Shown here: one piece after another, positions 11,740 to 24,129 of the stretch | Numbering within the stretch: the stretch's first letter is position 1 | Layout of the letters: each line of letters begins with the position of its first letter | NCBI RefSeq assembly: GCF_030272615.1 | Contig: NC_081405.1 | Location: forward strand, 153,901,113 to 153,965,112 | Source of the DNA: Cryptomeria japonica | Lineage: Eukaryota; Streptophyta; Pinopsida; Cupressales; Cupressaceae | Length of the DNA stretch: 64,000 bases | Reading direction: 5' to 3' | Notes under the pieces: model-generated | The model's input: the letters and a program-made list of their open reading frames with translations, nothing else | The model's database searches: none | What the model was told of the DNA's origin: nothing | Made by a program: the position numbers and the translations under genes

Positions 11740-12436
11740 TTACAAAACAAAAAATAAAATCTTGAAATTGCTGGAGCAACCACATGCAAGAAGAAGAAAT
11801 GAAGGGGTAAAGCAATCCTTAGACCTGGAATGTATTGGTGTGGAATGTCTACCCCTGCCACACATGAAGTCCCAACTATGGTTCATCGTCAACAAACCAA
11901 ACTTCACCTTCAATAACCAGTCCATGATGCTTTGGCTCATAGTTTGTGTCAAACCCTTCCTCATTGATGTATTCCTCGAATCAATCATTGTCTTTGTTGA
12001 ACTTCAGACCTAAAACTCTCTACACAAATCTCATATGCTAGAGAATTTCTTTTGCTCTTGGCACAAACACATCCACCAATGGCCCAAAAAGAATAGGCAC
12101 CCTGTGAACTTACCATTCTCATGACGTGTTGCAAAATAGTCCTATGGGAGTGGAATGGTGAAACGGTCATCAATATTAGAAATGACTATTTCAATTTCTT
12201 TCAAAAAGCATCATTGAATATCCTCTGACACAAGCGCATGGTCATCCCTTTGCTTCTCCCGCCCTGATAATCAAAGCTAGGAATACAACAAGGATGTATG
12301 TATTCACTCTGTATCTATGAGAAATCATGTTGAAATCCTCTGGAAAAAAAATTTTGACTGCATGAGTGATGAGGGGGCTGGAATAATTCAAAACTCCAAA
12401 TAGATGCCTATATAAAATTTCCCCAAGAAACACCAT
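11740..12436 (-). pseudogene. Unknown protein fragment in left arm
   Basis: I do not recognise it. Three minus-strand frames follow one another (12436-12242, 12173-11985, 11988-11740), broken by frameshifts. The clearest part reads ISHRYRVNTYILVVFLALI with a following RAGEAK, then ...YSFWAIGGCVCAKSKRNS and a C-terminal LLKVKFGLLTMNHSWDF. The same protein is encoded in the right arm on + (24130-24750), where SHRYRVNTDILVVFLASIIK and FGLLMMNHSRDF match. Conservation at protein level in both arms suggests it was once coding. It may belong to the element that makes up the arms. Confidence 0.45.
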
Positions 12437-12875
12437 TTGTTATCTGGTAGAAATTAATCGGATAGGAGAATCCATAGATGTAAAGCTAAAAAAAATGCAA
12501 CAAGGCAAATGGTGGGCAAATCACAAACAAATGAAGGAATTGAAACATGAATTTAAATGGAATACAAAAAGACATCAAAAAGAGAAGCTTTCAATACCTA
12601 AATATATAGAAAACTTAATAATTGAGAGGGATGATAAATGTGATATGAGTAGAGGTCCTAGAAATCCAAAAATATATCCATAGGAAAATATTCTCAGTTA
12701 CGCCGTACATCATTTGTCCATTGGCATGTTTGAGGAGAAGGTAAGAATTTAAGGAGTTCAACCAAATATTAAACCACTATTAAATGAGAAAAAAATGAAT
12801 TTTTAGGAGAATGATTAAAAGGACTAAAGTCGTCATCTTTTTGGTTTAAGCCCAAAGACCTCCCTAAACCCTAAA

Positions 12876-13483
12876 GTTACCCATGCAATCCTTGTCTCTA
12901 TTTATTATAATATCATGGGGACTTCATATAGCCAATTTCGGTCTCTTAAGTCATAACTTAAGCCTTTAGCATCATTTTTATGATCGGACCATTCTTCCTA
13001 ACCACCCAGTTGCACATGCTTTAAGTCACTCCTAAGCCATGGTCCCATTGGGAAATCATCAATCCCAACGAATTGACAATACCAGCATGGACAGATCGTT
13101 GATATTGCGTGCTTAGGAGAGGCTCTGATTCTATCTTGCTGACTTGCCTATGCACATGTGGATGGACACTCAAAAAGAGTTACCCATGCAATCCTTATCT
13201 CTTTTTGTTATAATCTCATGGTGACTTCCTGTGGTTGTTTTGTGGTCTCTTAAGTCATGAATTAAGCCTTTCACATCATTTTTGTGACTGGCCCCTTCTA
13301 GCTAGCCACCCGATTGCACATTCTTTAAGTCAATCCTAAGTCATGGTCCCATTGAAAGGTCATCAATCCCAGCGACTTGATGATACCAACGTGGACAGAT
13401 CAAAGAGATTGTGTGCTTAGGAGAGGCTCTGATTATATCTTGTCGACTTGCCTATGCACATGTGGATGGACACTCAAAAAGAG
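12876..13483 (+). repeat. Two tandem 303-bp units, left arm
   Basis: Unit 1 starts GTTACCCATGCAATCCTTGT at 12876 and unit 2 starts with nearly the same sequence at 13179. Both end in CACATGTGGATGGACACTC followed by AAAAAGAG. The right arm has the same pair (21745-22042 and 23365-23673), so the tandem duplication is older than the inversion. Confidence 0.9.
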
Positions 13484-13739
13484 AAATCTTGGTTGTGATA
13501 TTCTATGTCCTGGTGACATTTAAACATCATCTTGTCAACTCGTTGATGTATACATGGATGTACACATCAGAAGAAATGACCATCAAAAAAATCTTTTTAC
13601 ACATCCCAAGGACTCGGCGATGGAGGAGGTTGCTAAACTATTACAAATATGTGGCGTCCATGTCATCAGATAGTGCAACCAACATAATGATGCCAAGAAG
13701 AGATGATAAGTTTTAATCATGTTAGGATAGTTTATAACA

Positions 13740-14890
13740 CTTTTAAAGTGGATGATCATAATCTTAAAAGTGAAGATATAGAGAGGATAGATCGAAAGAA
13801 TTGGGGTTTAGCACAGGCATGTTCAAAGTTGTTTGAAAGAGATGAGAAGCACATCCACTAGAAGGGTGGAGAGGACATTAGGTACAAAGACATACCTAAT
13901 GATTGTTGCCGACTATATTGACATTTTTATGCCTCGGAGTTTGACTCTTTGGAAAAGAGTGTGAAACTCTTCAGAGTTCATCATTTCTTCATGTTATGGT
14001 TATGTTGGCTATGAAAAGAATCTAATAATAATGTCACCATAAATTTCATTAGTAGAGAGGCATGTCAAGATGTAAAAATTTCTTGCCACTTTGTAATTTT
14101 GTTGCTGAGATTATTTTGAGATTAATAATCTCACTTGCCATGTGTTTTGCACCTGACTGGGTCAAATGTATATGAGAATTTCTTTAGAAAAGTTGGTGGG
14201 ATGGTTGGAGCAGAAAGGGCTTATGATTTCACTGAATTGCTTCACGTTGTTGGAACCCTAAATAGAGTTGCAAAAGAAGTATCAAATCCCCAAAGTCTTA
14301 ATTTTAATAAATCTCATAAGAGGCAAGAAAGTATCTGGAATAGATTGCACCAAGAAAGGATACTAAACGTTAACATATTATTAGAGTATGATTCAATATC
14401 TACAAATGATAAAATTATAGAAGCCCTCAACATAGGATTGGAAGATGCACAAGATGTTTTATTATCTCTTTGCATGTGACCAGAGAATCCCATAGAATCT
14501 TCTTGGTGGGTTAAACCATGGACAAAGGATAAAAATTATCCAGCATTCCAAGTTGTGGATGAAGTAGTTGATGACTCTACAACAACTCTTTCCAACTCTA
14601 TGTTCCAATCTATGTCTTCAATGTCACATAATCATGGTGAATTGCAAATAATGGAAAGTGAGTCGAGGCATGAGTTTATACATGAAATTTTAGATTCTAT
14701 TGATGAAAATGTAAAACTAGTGGTAGAGTTTGATGGTAAGGATATGTTCAAAGCTTGCTTGGTTAGTCAATTGAATGGAAATCCAACATTATCCAAAGAT
14801 AGATTCACTAAAGTAAGGAATGGGGTCTACTTTAGGAAAGATGAGAGAGCCTCACAAAGGGTGTTTCAATTAGCTTTGGAATTGGATTAG
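13740..14890 (+). pseudogene. Possible transposase, C-terminal part, decayed
   Basis: Directly inside the left arm, one degenerate frame reads VDDHNLKSEDIERIDRKNWG and later LTGSNVYENFFRKVGGMVG, then AERAYDFTELLHVVGTLNRV (14135-14476). A second frame (14555-14890) gives EFDGKDMFKACLVSQLNGNP and RNGVYFRKDERASQ. At least six stops are present. The E-x-F-F in a hydrophobic, late-protein context resembles the C-terminal catalytic Glu region of DDE-type transposases, but no catalytic Asp could be assigned. The position beside an inverted-repeat arm, facing inward, fits a transposase. It could equally be an unrelated repeat-borne gene. I cannot name a superfamily. Confidence 0.35.
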
Positions 14891-16262
14891 ATTGTGGGGT
14901 GTTGTTTGAGAGCAATTCAATACCTCCCACTGAACATGGTACAAGAAAAGGTGTTTCTCAAAGTACAAGACAAGGTGTTTCTTATAGATCCTGGTACATT
15001 GGAAGGGTTCAAATAATACAAAGGAAGGATGGTAAAAAGGTGTTTGATTAACATAATGATATTGACCTTTTTGATAGGCCAAAAGGCTTCAAACTTCAAT
15101 TATGTTGGTACAGTAGAATAAAGGGGCAACACATGTACAAGTATAATTTGACAAATCATTCTTTTCTGGAACTTGATTATGTCATGGCAACAACCAATTT
15201 ATCTTACAATTCTAGGAATGATACGTGCAAATTAGAAGAAAAAGATCACAATTTTTTTTCATATTTTGTTAAAAAAATATGTGCAAGGTGCATTTTCAAA
15301 ACATTCCACTTTCTTCTTCACTATGGGATTAGATTGTTTAAAAATATTTTTTTATATCAAATCTAATATCAATTGGTTTTATACTTTTTGGCTTCAGGTG
15401 CAATGAATATTCTCAATGGTGACTGTTCAGGATAACTCAACCAATTTGTTGCTACCTACTTATTGGTGTAAGTTTCTTTCACTAGCCACTCATATTTTGT
15501 TGTGAAATGAAATTGGAGAAATAATAAAATATGCTCTAAATGAAATTTTAATACAAATTTGGTTCTCACGTGGTGATCCAAATGTGTAGGTACATGGGTT
15601 GACGAAAATTTATATGTCATTCATGATGTCAATGGGGTTATCAAATTAAATTTAAAGGTGCTAGAAGGTCATCAATCAAACAACTTGGCATAGTGCATGC
15701 TCTATACAACTCTATAGACATTATATTTGTATTATTTAAAATCAAAGCAAAGCCCTCTATGAACTTCAATGAGATCCATTAGGTTGTCCCATTACAAGTT
15801 GATTGTCAATGTTATCTGTTGAAGGTAGATGCGAGTTTGATTATCCCTTTGTTGCACCATTAATTTGTATCCTATTTCAACTTTGCATAATAATAAATAA
15901 ATTGATAAATTGAAGAAGCTTCCTCATGGATTTGTTTCCTTTACTTAAGAATCACTATAAGTTGTGTCCACCTTGTTGCAATATAATTATAGAATTTTTT
16001 TTTCCTTGAAATAAACCTGCAATTCATACTACACATTCACAATTGATTGTGAAGAAAAATTAATGCAACATAGATACTTCCATTCGTATAAGTAAACACA
16101 TCAAAAAAGAGACAATCTAAATTTTCTTGTAGTCATTTTTTTCAACTCAATTGTGTATACAATTTCATAAAGAAGTAAAGGGTCTACAACTATCTTCTAT
16201 TATAAAAAGATCAAACATAATACATTCTACCCTCCTAAGACAATTTTCAGAACAACTTGTAG
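14891..16262. other. Gap between convergent pseudogenes, nothing recognised
   Basis: AT-rich sequence between the 3' ends of the two convergent frames. The open frame at 15133-15366 has low complexity and no motif. No repeat, TATA box or RNA gene stands out. Confidence 0.6.
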
Positions 16263-19200
16263 TTAGTTGCTTTTTATAATAGCAAAGGAGCCAAACAAGC
16301 TTCGGGCCATCTGCACATGTTTCAAAATCTCATTAGCCTCAACCAAAATATGGTCTTCATGAGAACTCATTTCTCCTTTTGCAACAATTTGGTGCAGATC
16401 TTCATAACCTTCAGTAGTCACCGAAGCATATTGTCTATTCAAGAACCTAACACTGAACTTCGTTTGTGAAATTCCTTCTAGCTTCTTATGAAGGTTTTCT
16501 TCTACTTTGTCAGCATAATCAAGTACTTCATCCATTGTGTTGTGGAGAAATACTTTCCCAAGATCTTCTTTCCACTCAACTTCATTTATATCTTCTCCCA
16601 TGTCCTTAAAAAATATTGGTGGTTGTGTTCCTTGTAGTTTATTGAAAATTTTCAAAGTGTTCCCTAGATGCACATGATATTTATGATATTCATTCAACAA
16701 TAGATCGATCTCTAACATTATAGCCTTTGTCCTATCCATTATAGTTACTAATTTTAATTGAACATCATTATCAAAATGACTTCCATTTTGCTCAAAAATT
16801 TGTAACCATTCTTTCTTTCTCTTTATGTACCTCTCAGTCAATTTCAATCCAAACTATACCTTCCTCTATCTTTTGACAAGACCAACAATATCTTTGTACC
16901 CGTTCCACATTCTTTTCTAATGAGGGAGCATCCGTATAAATTTTAGCTTCGATCAACTTCTGAGCCATCTTGAACTTAAAAAATCTGAGATCGTTACTAA
17001 GCCTTTGAGTTTCCTCTTGAGCCTTGGCCAGTCATCTTTTTGCTTCTATCCTCTTTTCCTTCTCAATGGTTAGGTCAATATTCAATTGATTAGCATGATG
17101 CTCTACAGATAATAGAAGACCTTGTTGTGTAAAGGTGCTTAATATCTCATTTATCTCATTATTATTTTGATCCAACTCCTTGTTCTTAGCTATGAGCTTC
17201 TTTATTGCATCCCTGGTAAATAATGTGGTATTTACATTCAAATCTATAGCCTGTTTTGCAGTGACATCTTCCACCCTGTAAACTATAAATTTCCCAAAAA
17301 ATACATTGTGGATCTACAATGGTGATAGGCTTCTTGTCAAGTGGATACAAACACCATATAGCCAACACTTTGTCACTAGGCCTAAAATTTGAATCATAGC
17401 ACAACTTATATGTTCCTTCATCACTTAACTTCAAATCCAAATCTTGATATCTCCTAAGATTGTCAAAGGAAATGGAAGAGGACATATCTATCCCTAGAAG
17501 GAGTATACATCTCGCTTCTTTTAGAAATTGTCTTCCCTTCTCTAGGGTCATGTCATTGGTTTCTTCACAAACCTCTACCCAAAATTGTTAGACAACCTCA
17601 TCTATTTTCTCTGAGGAGGTATCATGAATTCTTTCATTCAATTTCCTTCCCATGAATTTATTAATAAATACTTTGAAGTCACTTGTATTGATGAAATCGT
17701 CATCAAATACAAACTTATTGGAAGCCAGAGCTCTGACTTCATCTATTAAGAAAATAGCAATTTCAACAATCTTGTTATCTTGATCATTTGGGGGCCGATA
17801 AGCTGGCACATTCACTTGCATTGGTTGCATAACCTCTTCCTCTTCCTCATGGGGTGTTGCACTTTCTCCCACATCTTGTGATACTTCTAATCCTATTGAT
17901 GGAGTGGGAGACACTAGAGATAAAGCAGAAACATCCCTATGTCCTTGCACCATGATGGACGAGACAATGGATGAAGATGGGGAAATGATTGGCACATTTG
18001 ATGTCAACCTAGATTCATGTTGGAGTAACAACTCTATTCTTCTGACTTTATCATTAAAGTATACAAATGCACACTTGTATGTAGGGTCGGCCAACTTTCT
18101 TGCTTTTTCAACTTGTCGGATTCTTATCCATGCTTTAACCCTTTCCATAGTGGCTTCATAAGTAGGGCAATTCCTTGCTAATTTGTTTTTTAGCACAAAT
18201 GTGTGACTGTATTCACCCAAAACTACACAAATTCTTGCAAATGTGATGTATCCTTCTGGACCAAATTTTTGTCCCTCTGAATGTAGGGGTAACTTATAGC
18301 TATCCAAGAGATTGATGGCTTTTGCAAAGCCACTTGATGAAGAAACCTGAAAAATCTCCAATATGAATATAAGAAGGGAGAAAAGAGGTCTTATGTGACT
18401 TATCAAAAGGAGTATATGCCCCACACATTTATCTGATTATTTCTAAATATGCCAATTTTTCAGGAACTATCAAAGGAAGCAAATGTGGTTGTCCCTCAAA
18501 TCCATAGATTCTTATGTAAGTGTGCTTCTCTATGATGTACCAATCACCCCAATTATGGTTTATTTTAACCTTTATATCATGTTCCCTTCCTTTAGACCTC
18601 AAGAACTTCATGATCTTGTATGATAGCCTTGGAGGGTTATGACCAAATAAACCATACAGTTTCTAAACAAAATGCTCCTCAAAACATAAATATTGGGCAT
18701 GCATAAAACCACAGTCCCAAATAGACATGTCCACAACTACATGAGACACCTTGCTCCATCATCATCAAATTCCTTAGTGCACAAATCATTACTCCATAAT
18801 CTATTTATCTTTCTAAAAAATAGCAGTATGTGCATCAATAAGGAATACCATTTAAATGTGATAGTAGAACTATCCCTTTGGATACGGATCAGGGCATTGT
18901 GAATCCCTTCTGCTACAAAGCGAGGATAGTCAAAAGGTCTATTTTCAACACTGCTTTGGACATCACAAATAGACACTATAAGTACCTTAGGCATGTGTAA
19001 CCGTCTCTCAAAACCAAGTAATTGAACACTTGTGAAACAAATCAACATTGTTGATAGCAGGACAACAACAATACAAGAAAACTGAGGGGGGGTGAATCGG
19101 TTTTCACCAAACTCGACCAAATTAACCATAACTTTAGATATAATTAAGAACATCAATACCAAAGATAAACACCACATCAACAACACACATAACACATGGA

Positions 19201-21045
19201 TTTTTGATGTAGAAAACTCGGTTAAGGGAAAAACCACAGTGAGAACCTACCCACAATATGATGATACTCTACAGTAGTATGTGTAAATATTACAATGGAG
19301 AATGCACATACATTTAGGCACACTACCTAGAGCTCACTGCTTAAAAACAAGAAGGGCTACAACCTCGAGGAAGGACCATTACCTTACAAAGATCAGACAA
19401 CAATCTAGATTACATGAACTAAAAGAATAGCATCTCCAAATGCCTATTTACAATTTCGGTTAAGCACTTTGTCTGCACAACAACTCTTCTTTTCTCTTCC
19501 ACACTTCCAAATGATAAATTTATTGTTTGCACATACAATATACTCTTAGATCATAAACACAATCGTAGACACACAACTTACATGATTACAATGCCTATTT
19601 ATATAATTCATCAACCTTAACCTTAAGGTCAACCCAACACATAAGACCTAATTATAAAATTACATCACACGATACTTAAATTCATAACCAAACCAAGCCA
19701 ATGTCAGGAAGGACATAGAAAGGACCCAAATCAAATTCTCAAACATGCAACACCACCAAATAATTCACCAAGATCATTCACAACACGCTACACCACTAAA
19801 TATGTCGCATAACACAAAGAATACCACCAGACCAATAAAATCTTCATTAACGCGCATCATGACCAACATGGACCATCAAAATGCATAGAACACGATTAAA
19901 GAATATCAACAAGCAACGTGAATGCCACCGCAACAACTCAACTAACAAGATTCATTATTATCACCATCATCGAAGCTCAAGAACACCAATTGACAAACTA
20001 AAAGATACGCTTGTGAAGCTCCAAATCATGAATCATCTAATCAGAGGACACACATGAATGTTCTAGACACTCTCCAAAATGTGCAACTCAAGATATAATC
20101 ATTCCAGAGCAATATGGATCAAATACCATGACTTTGCAACACAGAATATTGAAAAACCAGTCCACATACCGGTCTACATAACTCAACCAAATCATCTCAT
20201 AGCATCATGAAAATCATCCTAAATCAACTAGAGATAAGTATCTCAAAACCCAATAAATTGCATTAGCACATCTAGAATAGATCATCCAAAAAAATTTCTA
20301 CAACAAACTAATTCTCCACAACACAGGAATATGTTGACATCAATGACAACAACATATCCCAACAACTCTAATATCCAACAAACACTATAAGGTGGTAGGT
20401 CTTTTTTGTCAAACTTTTGAAAAAAATTACCCAACTTGGGCATGTGAAGTGGCAGCCACTTTCTCCTATTAATCCCCTCGACACTTTGGTATTCTGCTTT
20501 CAATCTACCTAGGTCGATAACCATGTCATTAAATACTACATCCTCCATGCCAAACACTTTACAAATAGTGGCTTTACTGATTTCAATCAAGTTCTCATAA
20601 ATTGATTAAATGCACCTTGTATTGGGATTGTATTGATTTGCAATTACTCTAATCAAGTCCACATTTACAAAGACATTTGGGACTACCAATCGAACCAACC
20701 CTAGCCTCCATGGATTTACACTCAAGCACTTCTCCATTTGATTTGATATAAAAATATCTGAAAATTTTATGGCCTCTAAATGACATATAAGCTTCTTTAC
20801 AATTCCTTTGTGAGTCATGAAATCTATTTGCATGCCCTATAGTTCTTGGTCTTTGAGAAGATCTTGGCAATTAAACAATTAGGTCATCGTAAAGGTTCAT
20901 TTCCTTCTTTTTTATTTTGGGTTTAGGGCCCTCTGTTGTAGAGGCTTTGGATGAGGTTGATATGTTTTGATATGTTTTGTGGTATCTTAATTTTATGAAG
21001 GAACCCTAAAGATTGTTTTCTAGTTTTCTTCTTGCTATGGCTATG
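16263..21045 (-). pseudogene. Unknown long coiled-coil protein, decayed, split by LTR
   Basis: I do not recognise the family. From 21045 downward the frame reads IAIARRKLENNL, a basic linker with KPKIKKKEMNLYDD, then KLICHLEAIKFSDIFI, SKATICKVFGMEDVVFNDM and LGNFFQKFDKKDLPPYS. There a 1332-bp LTR interrupts it, and it resumes LICFTSVQLLGFERRLHMPK without loss of sense. Downstream are SSGFAKAINLLDSYKLPLHS, an acidic EEEEEV hinge, FLIDEVRALASNKFVFDDD, and a Lys/Glu-rich coiled coil ending in EANEILKHVQMARSLFGSFA at 16263. About 3.45 kb is coding-like, roughly 1100 aa, with several stops and shifts. It begins close to the right inverted-repeat arm and points inward. Confidence 0.5.
19049..20380 (-). 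mobile_element. Solo LTR inside the unknown minus-strand gene
   Basis: On the minus strand it starts TGTTGGATATTAGAG (20380) and ends GCTATCAACA (19049), 1332 bp. Flanks are aacat (19044-19048) and aacac (20381-20385), a 5-bp duplication with one mismatch. Removing it joins KKDLPPYS to VLICFTSVQLLG in one frame. A minus-strand TATATAAATAGG lies at 19594-19605. It belongs to the same family as 22043-23364 and the copia LTR at 4187-5340. Confidence 0.9.
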
Positions 21046-21744
21046 GTTTCTAATTTTTTTAGCCTCTAAACTTTCAGAAATTACAAACTAATACAATAAA
21101 ATGGGAAAGAAGGCAACTCACTCTCCAAATTCCCTTATCTACAATTCATCTTTAGCTTGTCTACAACACAATCTCCAGAGCTCGATCTTGCATTTTCTTT
21201 CACCTTCAATCAAGTTTTTGCTCAAAATTTAGAAAATTCTCTCGAATTGGTGTTTTCATTCCTTGGAATGAGTAGTTGAGAAACTTTAAAACTTCATCAT
21301 TGATTTGTTTGATCCACAGTCATCAGAAAAAAATTGAAAAAAAAAATCACAAATTATTTAACCAATAGTCAGTTTTGCAACACTTGCATCATTGGGTAGT
21401 TGAACTATTTTAAAAACATCACCGATGAGTTTTCATTCTATCAAAAACCAATTACGAAATGCCACTTTGACTTTTTGTCTTGGTTGCACGTTGAACTTTC
21501 CCATATGTGTCATCATCTCCCTCCTAGCATCATTATGTTTATTACACTATCTGATGGTGTGGACGCCACATATCTATCATGGTTTAGTAACCTCCTCCAT
21601 CATTGAGTCATTGGGATGTGTAAGAAGATTTTTCCAATGGTCATTTCTTCTTATGTGCACATCCATGTATGCATCAGCGAATCAGCAAGATGATTTTTAA
21701 ATGTCACCATGACACAAAATCTCACCAACAAGATTTATCTTTTT

Positions 21745-23673
21745 GAGTGTCCATCCACATTTACATAGGCAATTCAGAAAGATAGAATCAGAGCCTCTCC
21801 TAAGCACGTGATCTCACCCATTTGTCCATGTTGGTATCATCAAGTCACTGGGATTGATGACCTCGTGGTGGGACCATGACTTAGGAGTGACTTAAATAAT
21901 GTGCAACTGAGTGGCTAGCAAGAAGGGGTCGGTCACAAAAAAAAAAGAGAAAGGCTTAATTCATGACTTAAGAGACCAAAAACCAGCTACAAGAAGTCAT
22001 CGTGAGATTATAATAAAAAGAGACAAGGGTTGCACGGGTAACTGTTGGACATTGCTTCTTCTAGGATATGTTGTTGTCATTGATGTCAACATATTCTTGT
22101 GATTTACTGCAACCATCATTGCATATTGGTTTATTGGGATCATGGTTCAATGTATGGAGTATTTCTAGTATTATTATATCTTTATGTATTGATTTCAGTG
22201 ATCTAAAAGCTTAATTGATCATATCATATGATCCGGTTTGCAGTTTGATTTCTCTTATCAGTACTTTGCAGAGTTCGGTATTTCCTCTAGTATATTCCAA
22301 TGTGATCAAATCTAGAGTTGTGATTTTGGGAGACTATTTTGGATGTTCATGTGTATCTACATTTCAGATGGATCATGATTTGGTGCTCCACAAGCTATCC
22401 TTCTATCCCGAGTTGTTTCTATTTGAGTGTTCTTGAGTTTCAGGTGTTGATCGATGAAGATTTGATAAGTGGTGTTGATGCAGCTATTGCGGATAGTTCT
22501 AATGTGCTTGTTGGTGTTTCCTTATCATATTTATTTATTTTGGTGGTTCGCATTGATTCTTGTGTGCGTTCTTGTTGATTTTGTTGATCCAATGATATTC
22601 TTTGTGTTATGCAATATTCTTGGTGGTGTAGCATGTTGCGGTTGATCTTGGCGAGATTTCTGATGATGATGCAAGTTTGGAAATTTAATTTAGGTCCATG
22701 TTATGTTATATATATCATTATATTGGCCCAGTGATTGATCTTTGTATCGTGTAATGAAATTTTGTAATTATGAGATGAGGGTTTAGTTGACCTTGTTGTC
22801 AAGGTTGATGAATTATAGAAATACGTGGTATAGTCATGTAATTTGAGTGTTGATGGTGTGTCTATATTATCAGAGAGTGGTATATGTGGTGCTTAAGTGA
22901 ACTTATCCTTTGGTATGGTGTATTGAGCAGAGATTGGTGTAGAGTGCAGACATATGTTCTTAATCGAAACTGTCATCGGGCATTAGCAAATGTTATCATT
23001 GCAGTTCATTCCTCTCAAATTGTAGTCTGAATCTTGTTGTAAGTCAGTGAGACTTCCCTGAGGGTTGTAGCTTTTTGGGTCATCTTTTTTTGAGCAATGA
23101 GCTTGAATGCAGGTGCATTCCCCATTGTAATTATTTTCACATAGTATTGTAGAGTATCATTTTATTGTGGGTAGGTTCCCATTATGGTTTTTTCCTTAAC
23201 TGGGTTTTCCACATCAAAATCTTGGTGTTGTGTCTTGTGTTATCAATTTTCTTATCTTTGTTGTTACTACAGTTAATCAGATTTGTATTTAAGGTTAATT
23301 TTGATAATATGGTGAAAATTGATTCACCCCCCCTTTTAGTTTTCCTTCATTGTTGTTGCCAACAGTAACTCTTTTTGAGTGTACATCCACATGTGCATAG
23401 ATGAGTTGGCAAGATAGAATTAGAGCCTCTCCTAAGAACATGATCTCATTGATCTGTCCATATTGATATCATCAAGTCGTTGGGATTGATTATCTCCCGG
23501 TGGGACCATGACTTAGGAGTGACTCAAAGTATGTGCAACTGGGTGGCTAGCAAGAAGGGGCTGGTCACAAACATGATGTGAAAGGCTTAAGTTATTATTT
23601 AAGAGATCAAAAATCAGCTATAGGAAGTCACTGCGAGATTATGACAAAAGGAGACAAGGATTGCATGGGTAAC
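21745..23673 (-). repeat. Two 303-bp units of right arm, separated by an LTR
   Basis: The units are at 21745-22042 and 23365-23673. Each begins with GAGTGTCCATCCACAT or GAGTGTACATCCACAT and ends at GGGTAAC. The LTR inserted exactly at the unit junction within GTAAC, so both units remain intact. Confidence 0.88.
22043..23364 (+). mobile_element. Solo LTR (TGTTGG...CCAACA), 1.3 kb
   Basis: It begins TGTTGGACATTGCTTC and ends GTTGTTGCCAACA, 1322 bp, with the perfect duplication gtaac at 22038-22042 and 23365-23369. It has a C-rich run before TTTTAGTTTTCC near its 3' end, the reverse complement of the G-run in the LTR at 19049. The orientation is opposite to that copy. No internal region is present. 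Confidence 0.93.
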
Positions 23674-24129
23674 TTTAGGGTTTAGGGAGGTCTTTGGGCT
23701 TAAACTTGAAATATGGCGGCTTTGGTCCTTTTAATCATTCTCCTCAAAATTTATTTTTTATCATTTAATAGTGATTTAATATTTGGTTGAACTCACTTAA
23801 ATTTTTACCTTCCCCTCACACATGTCGCTCGACAAATGATGTAGATGCAATTGAGAATATTGTACGATGGATATATTTTCAGATTTCCAAGACCTCTACT
23901 CATATCACATTTATTTTGTATTTATGGTCTCTCTCTCTCTCTCGATTATTTAGTTTTCTATATATTTAGGTATTGAAAGCTTCTCTTTTGGTGTCTTTTT
24001 GCATTTTGTTTCAATTCGTGTTTCAGTTCCTTCATTTGCTTATGATTTTCCCACAATTTGCCTTGTTGCATTTTTTTAGCTTTACATCTATAGATTCTCC
24101 TATCTGATCGATTTCTACCAGACAACAAA

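Larger units (their letters stand above)
8742..13716 (+). repeat. Long inverted repeat, left arm
   Basis: Running left to right, this arm matches the reverse complement of 21420-26864. Anchors are TTGGTATATTTT (8741 / 26863), GTCACTCTTAAGTGATGG (8796 / 26730), the 110-bp palindromic element (11060 / 26626), the CACATGTGGATGGAC motif, the protein-like segment (12436-11740 / 24130-24750) and two 303-bp tandem units. About 2.8 kb is shared after removing the LTR at 8836-10982. Homology ends near GAGATGAT at 13706. Eye comparison suggests roughly 75-85% identity; this was not computed. The arm itself is modular, with diverged copies of a block containing AAGTCACTCCTAAG...GGTCCCA. Confidence 0.88.

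Noticed and set aside
12841-12880. Telomere-like AAACCCTAAA near 12865 and 23685
   Set aside because: A single degenerate motif shared by both arms, not a tandem telomeric array.
15133-15366. 77-aa frame on +
   Set aside because: Phe/Lys-rich low-complexity translation in AT-rich DNA with no neighbours supporting it.
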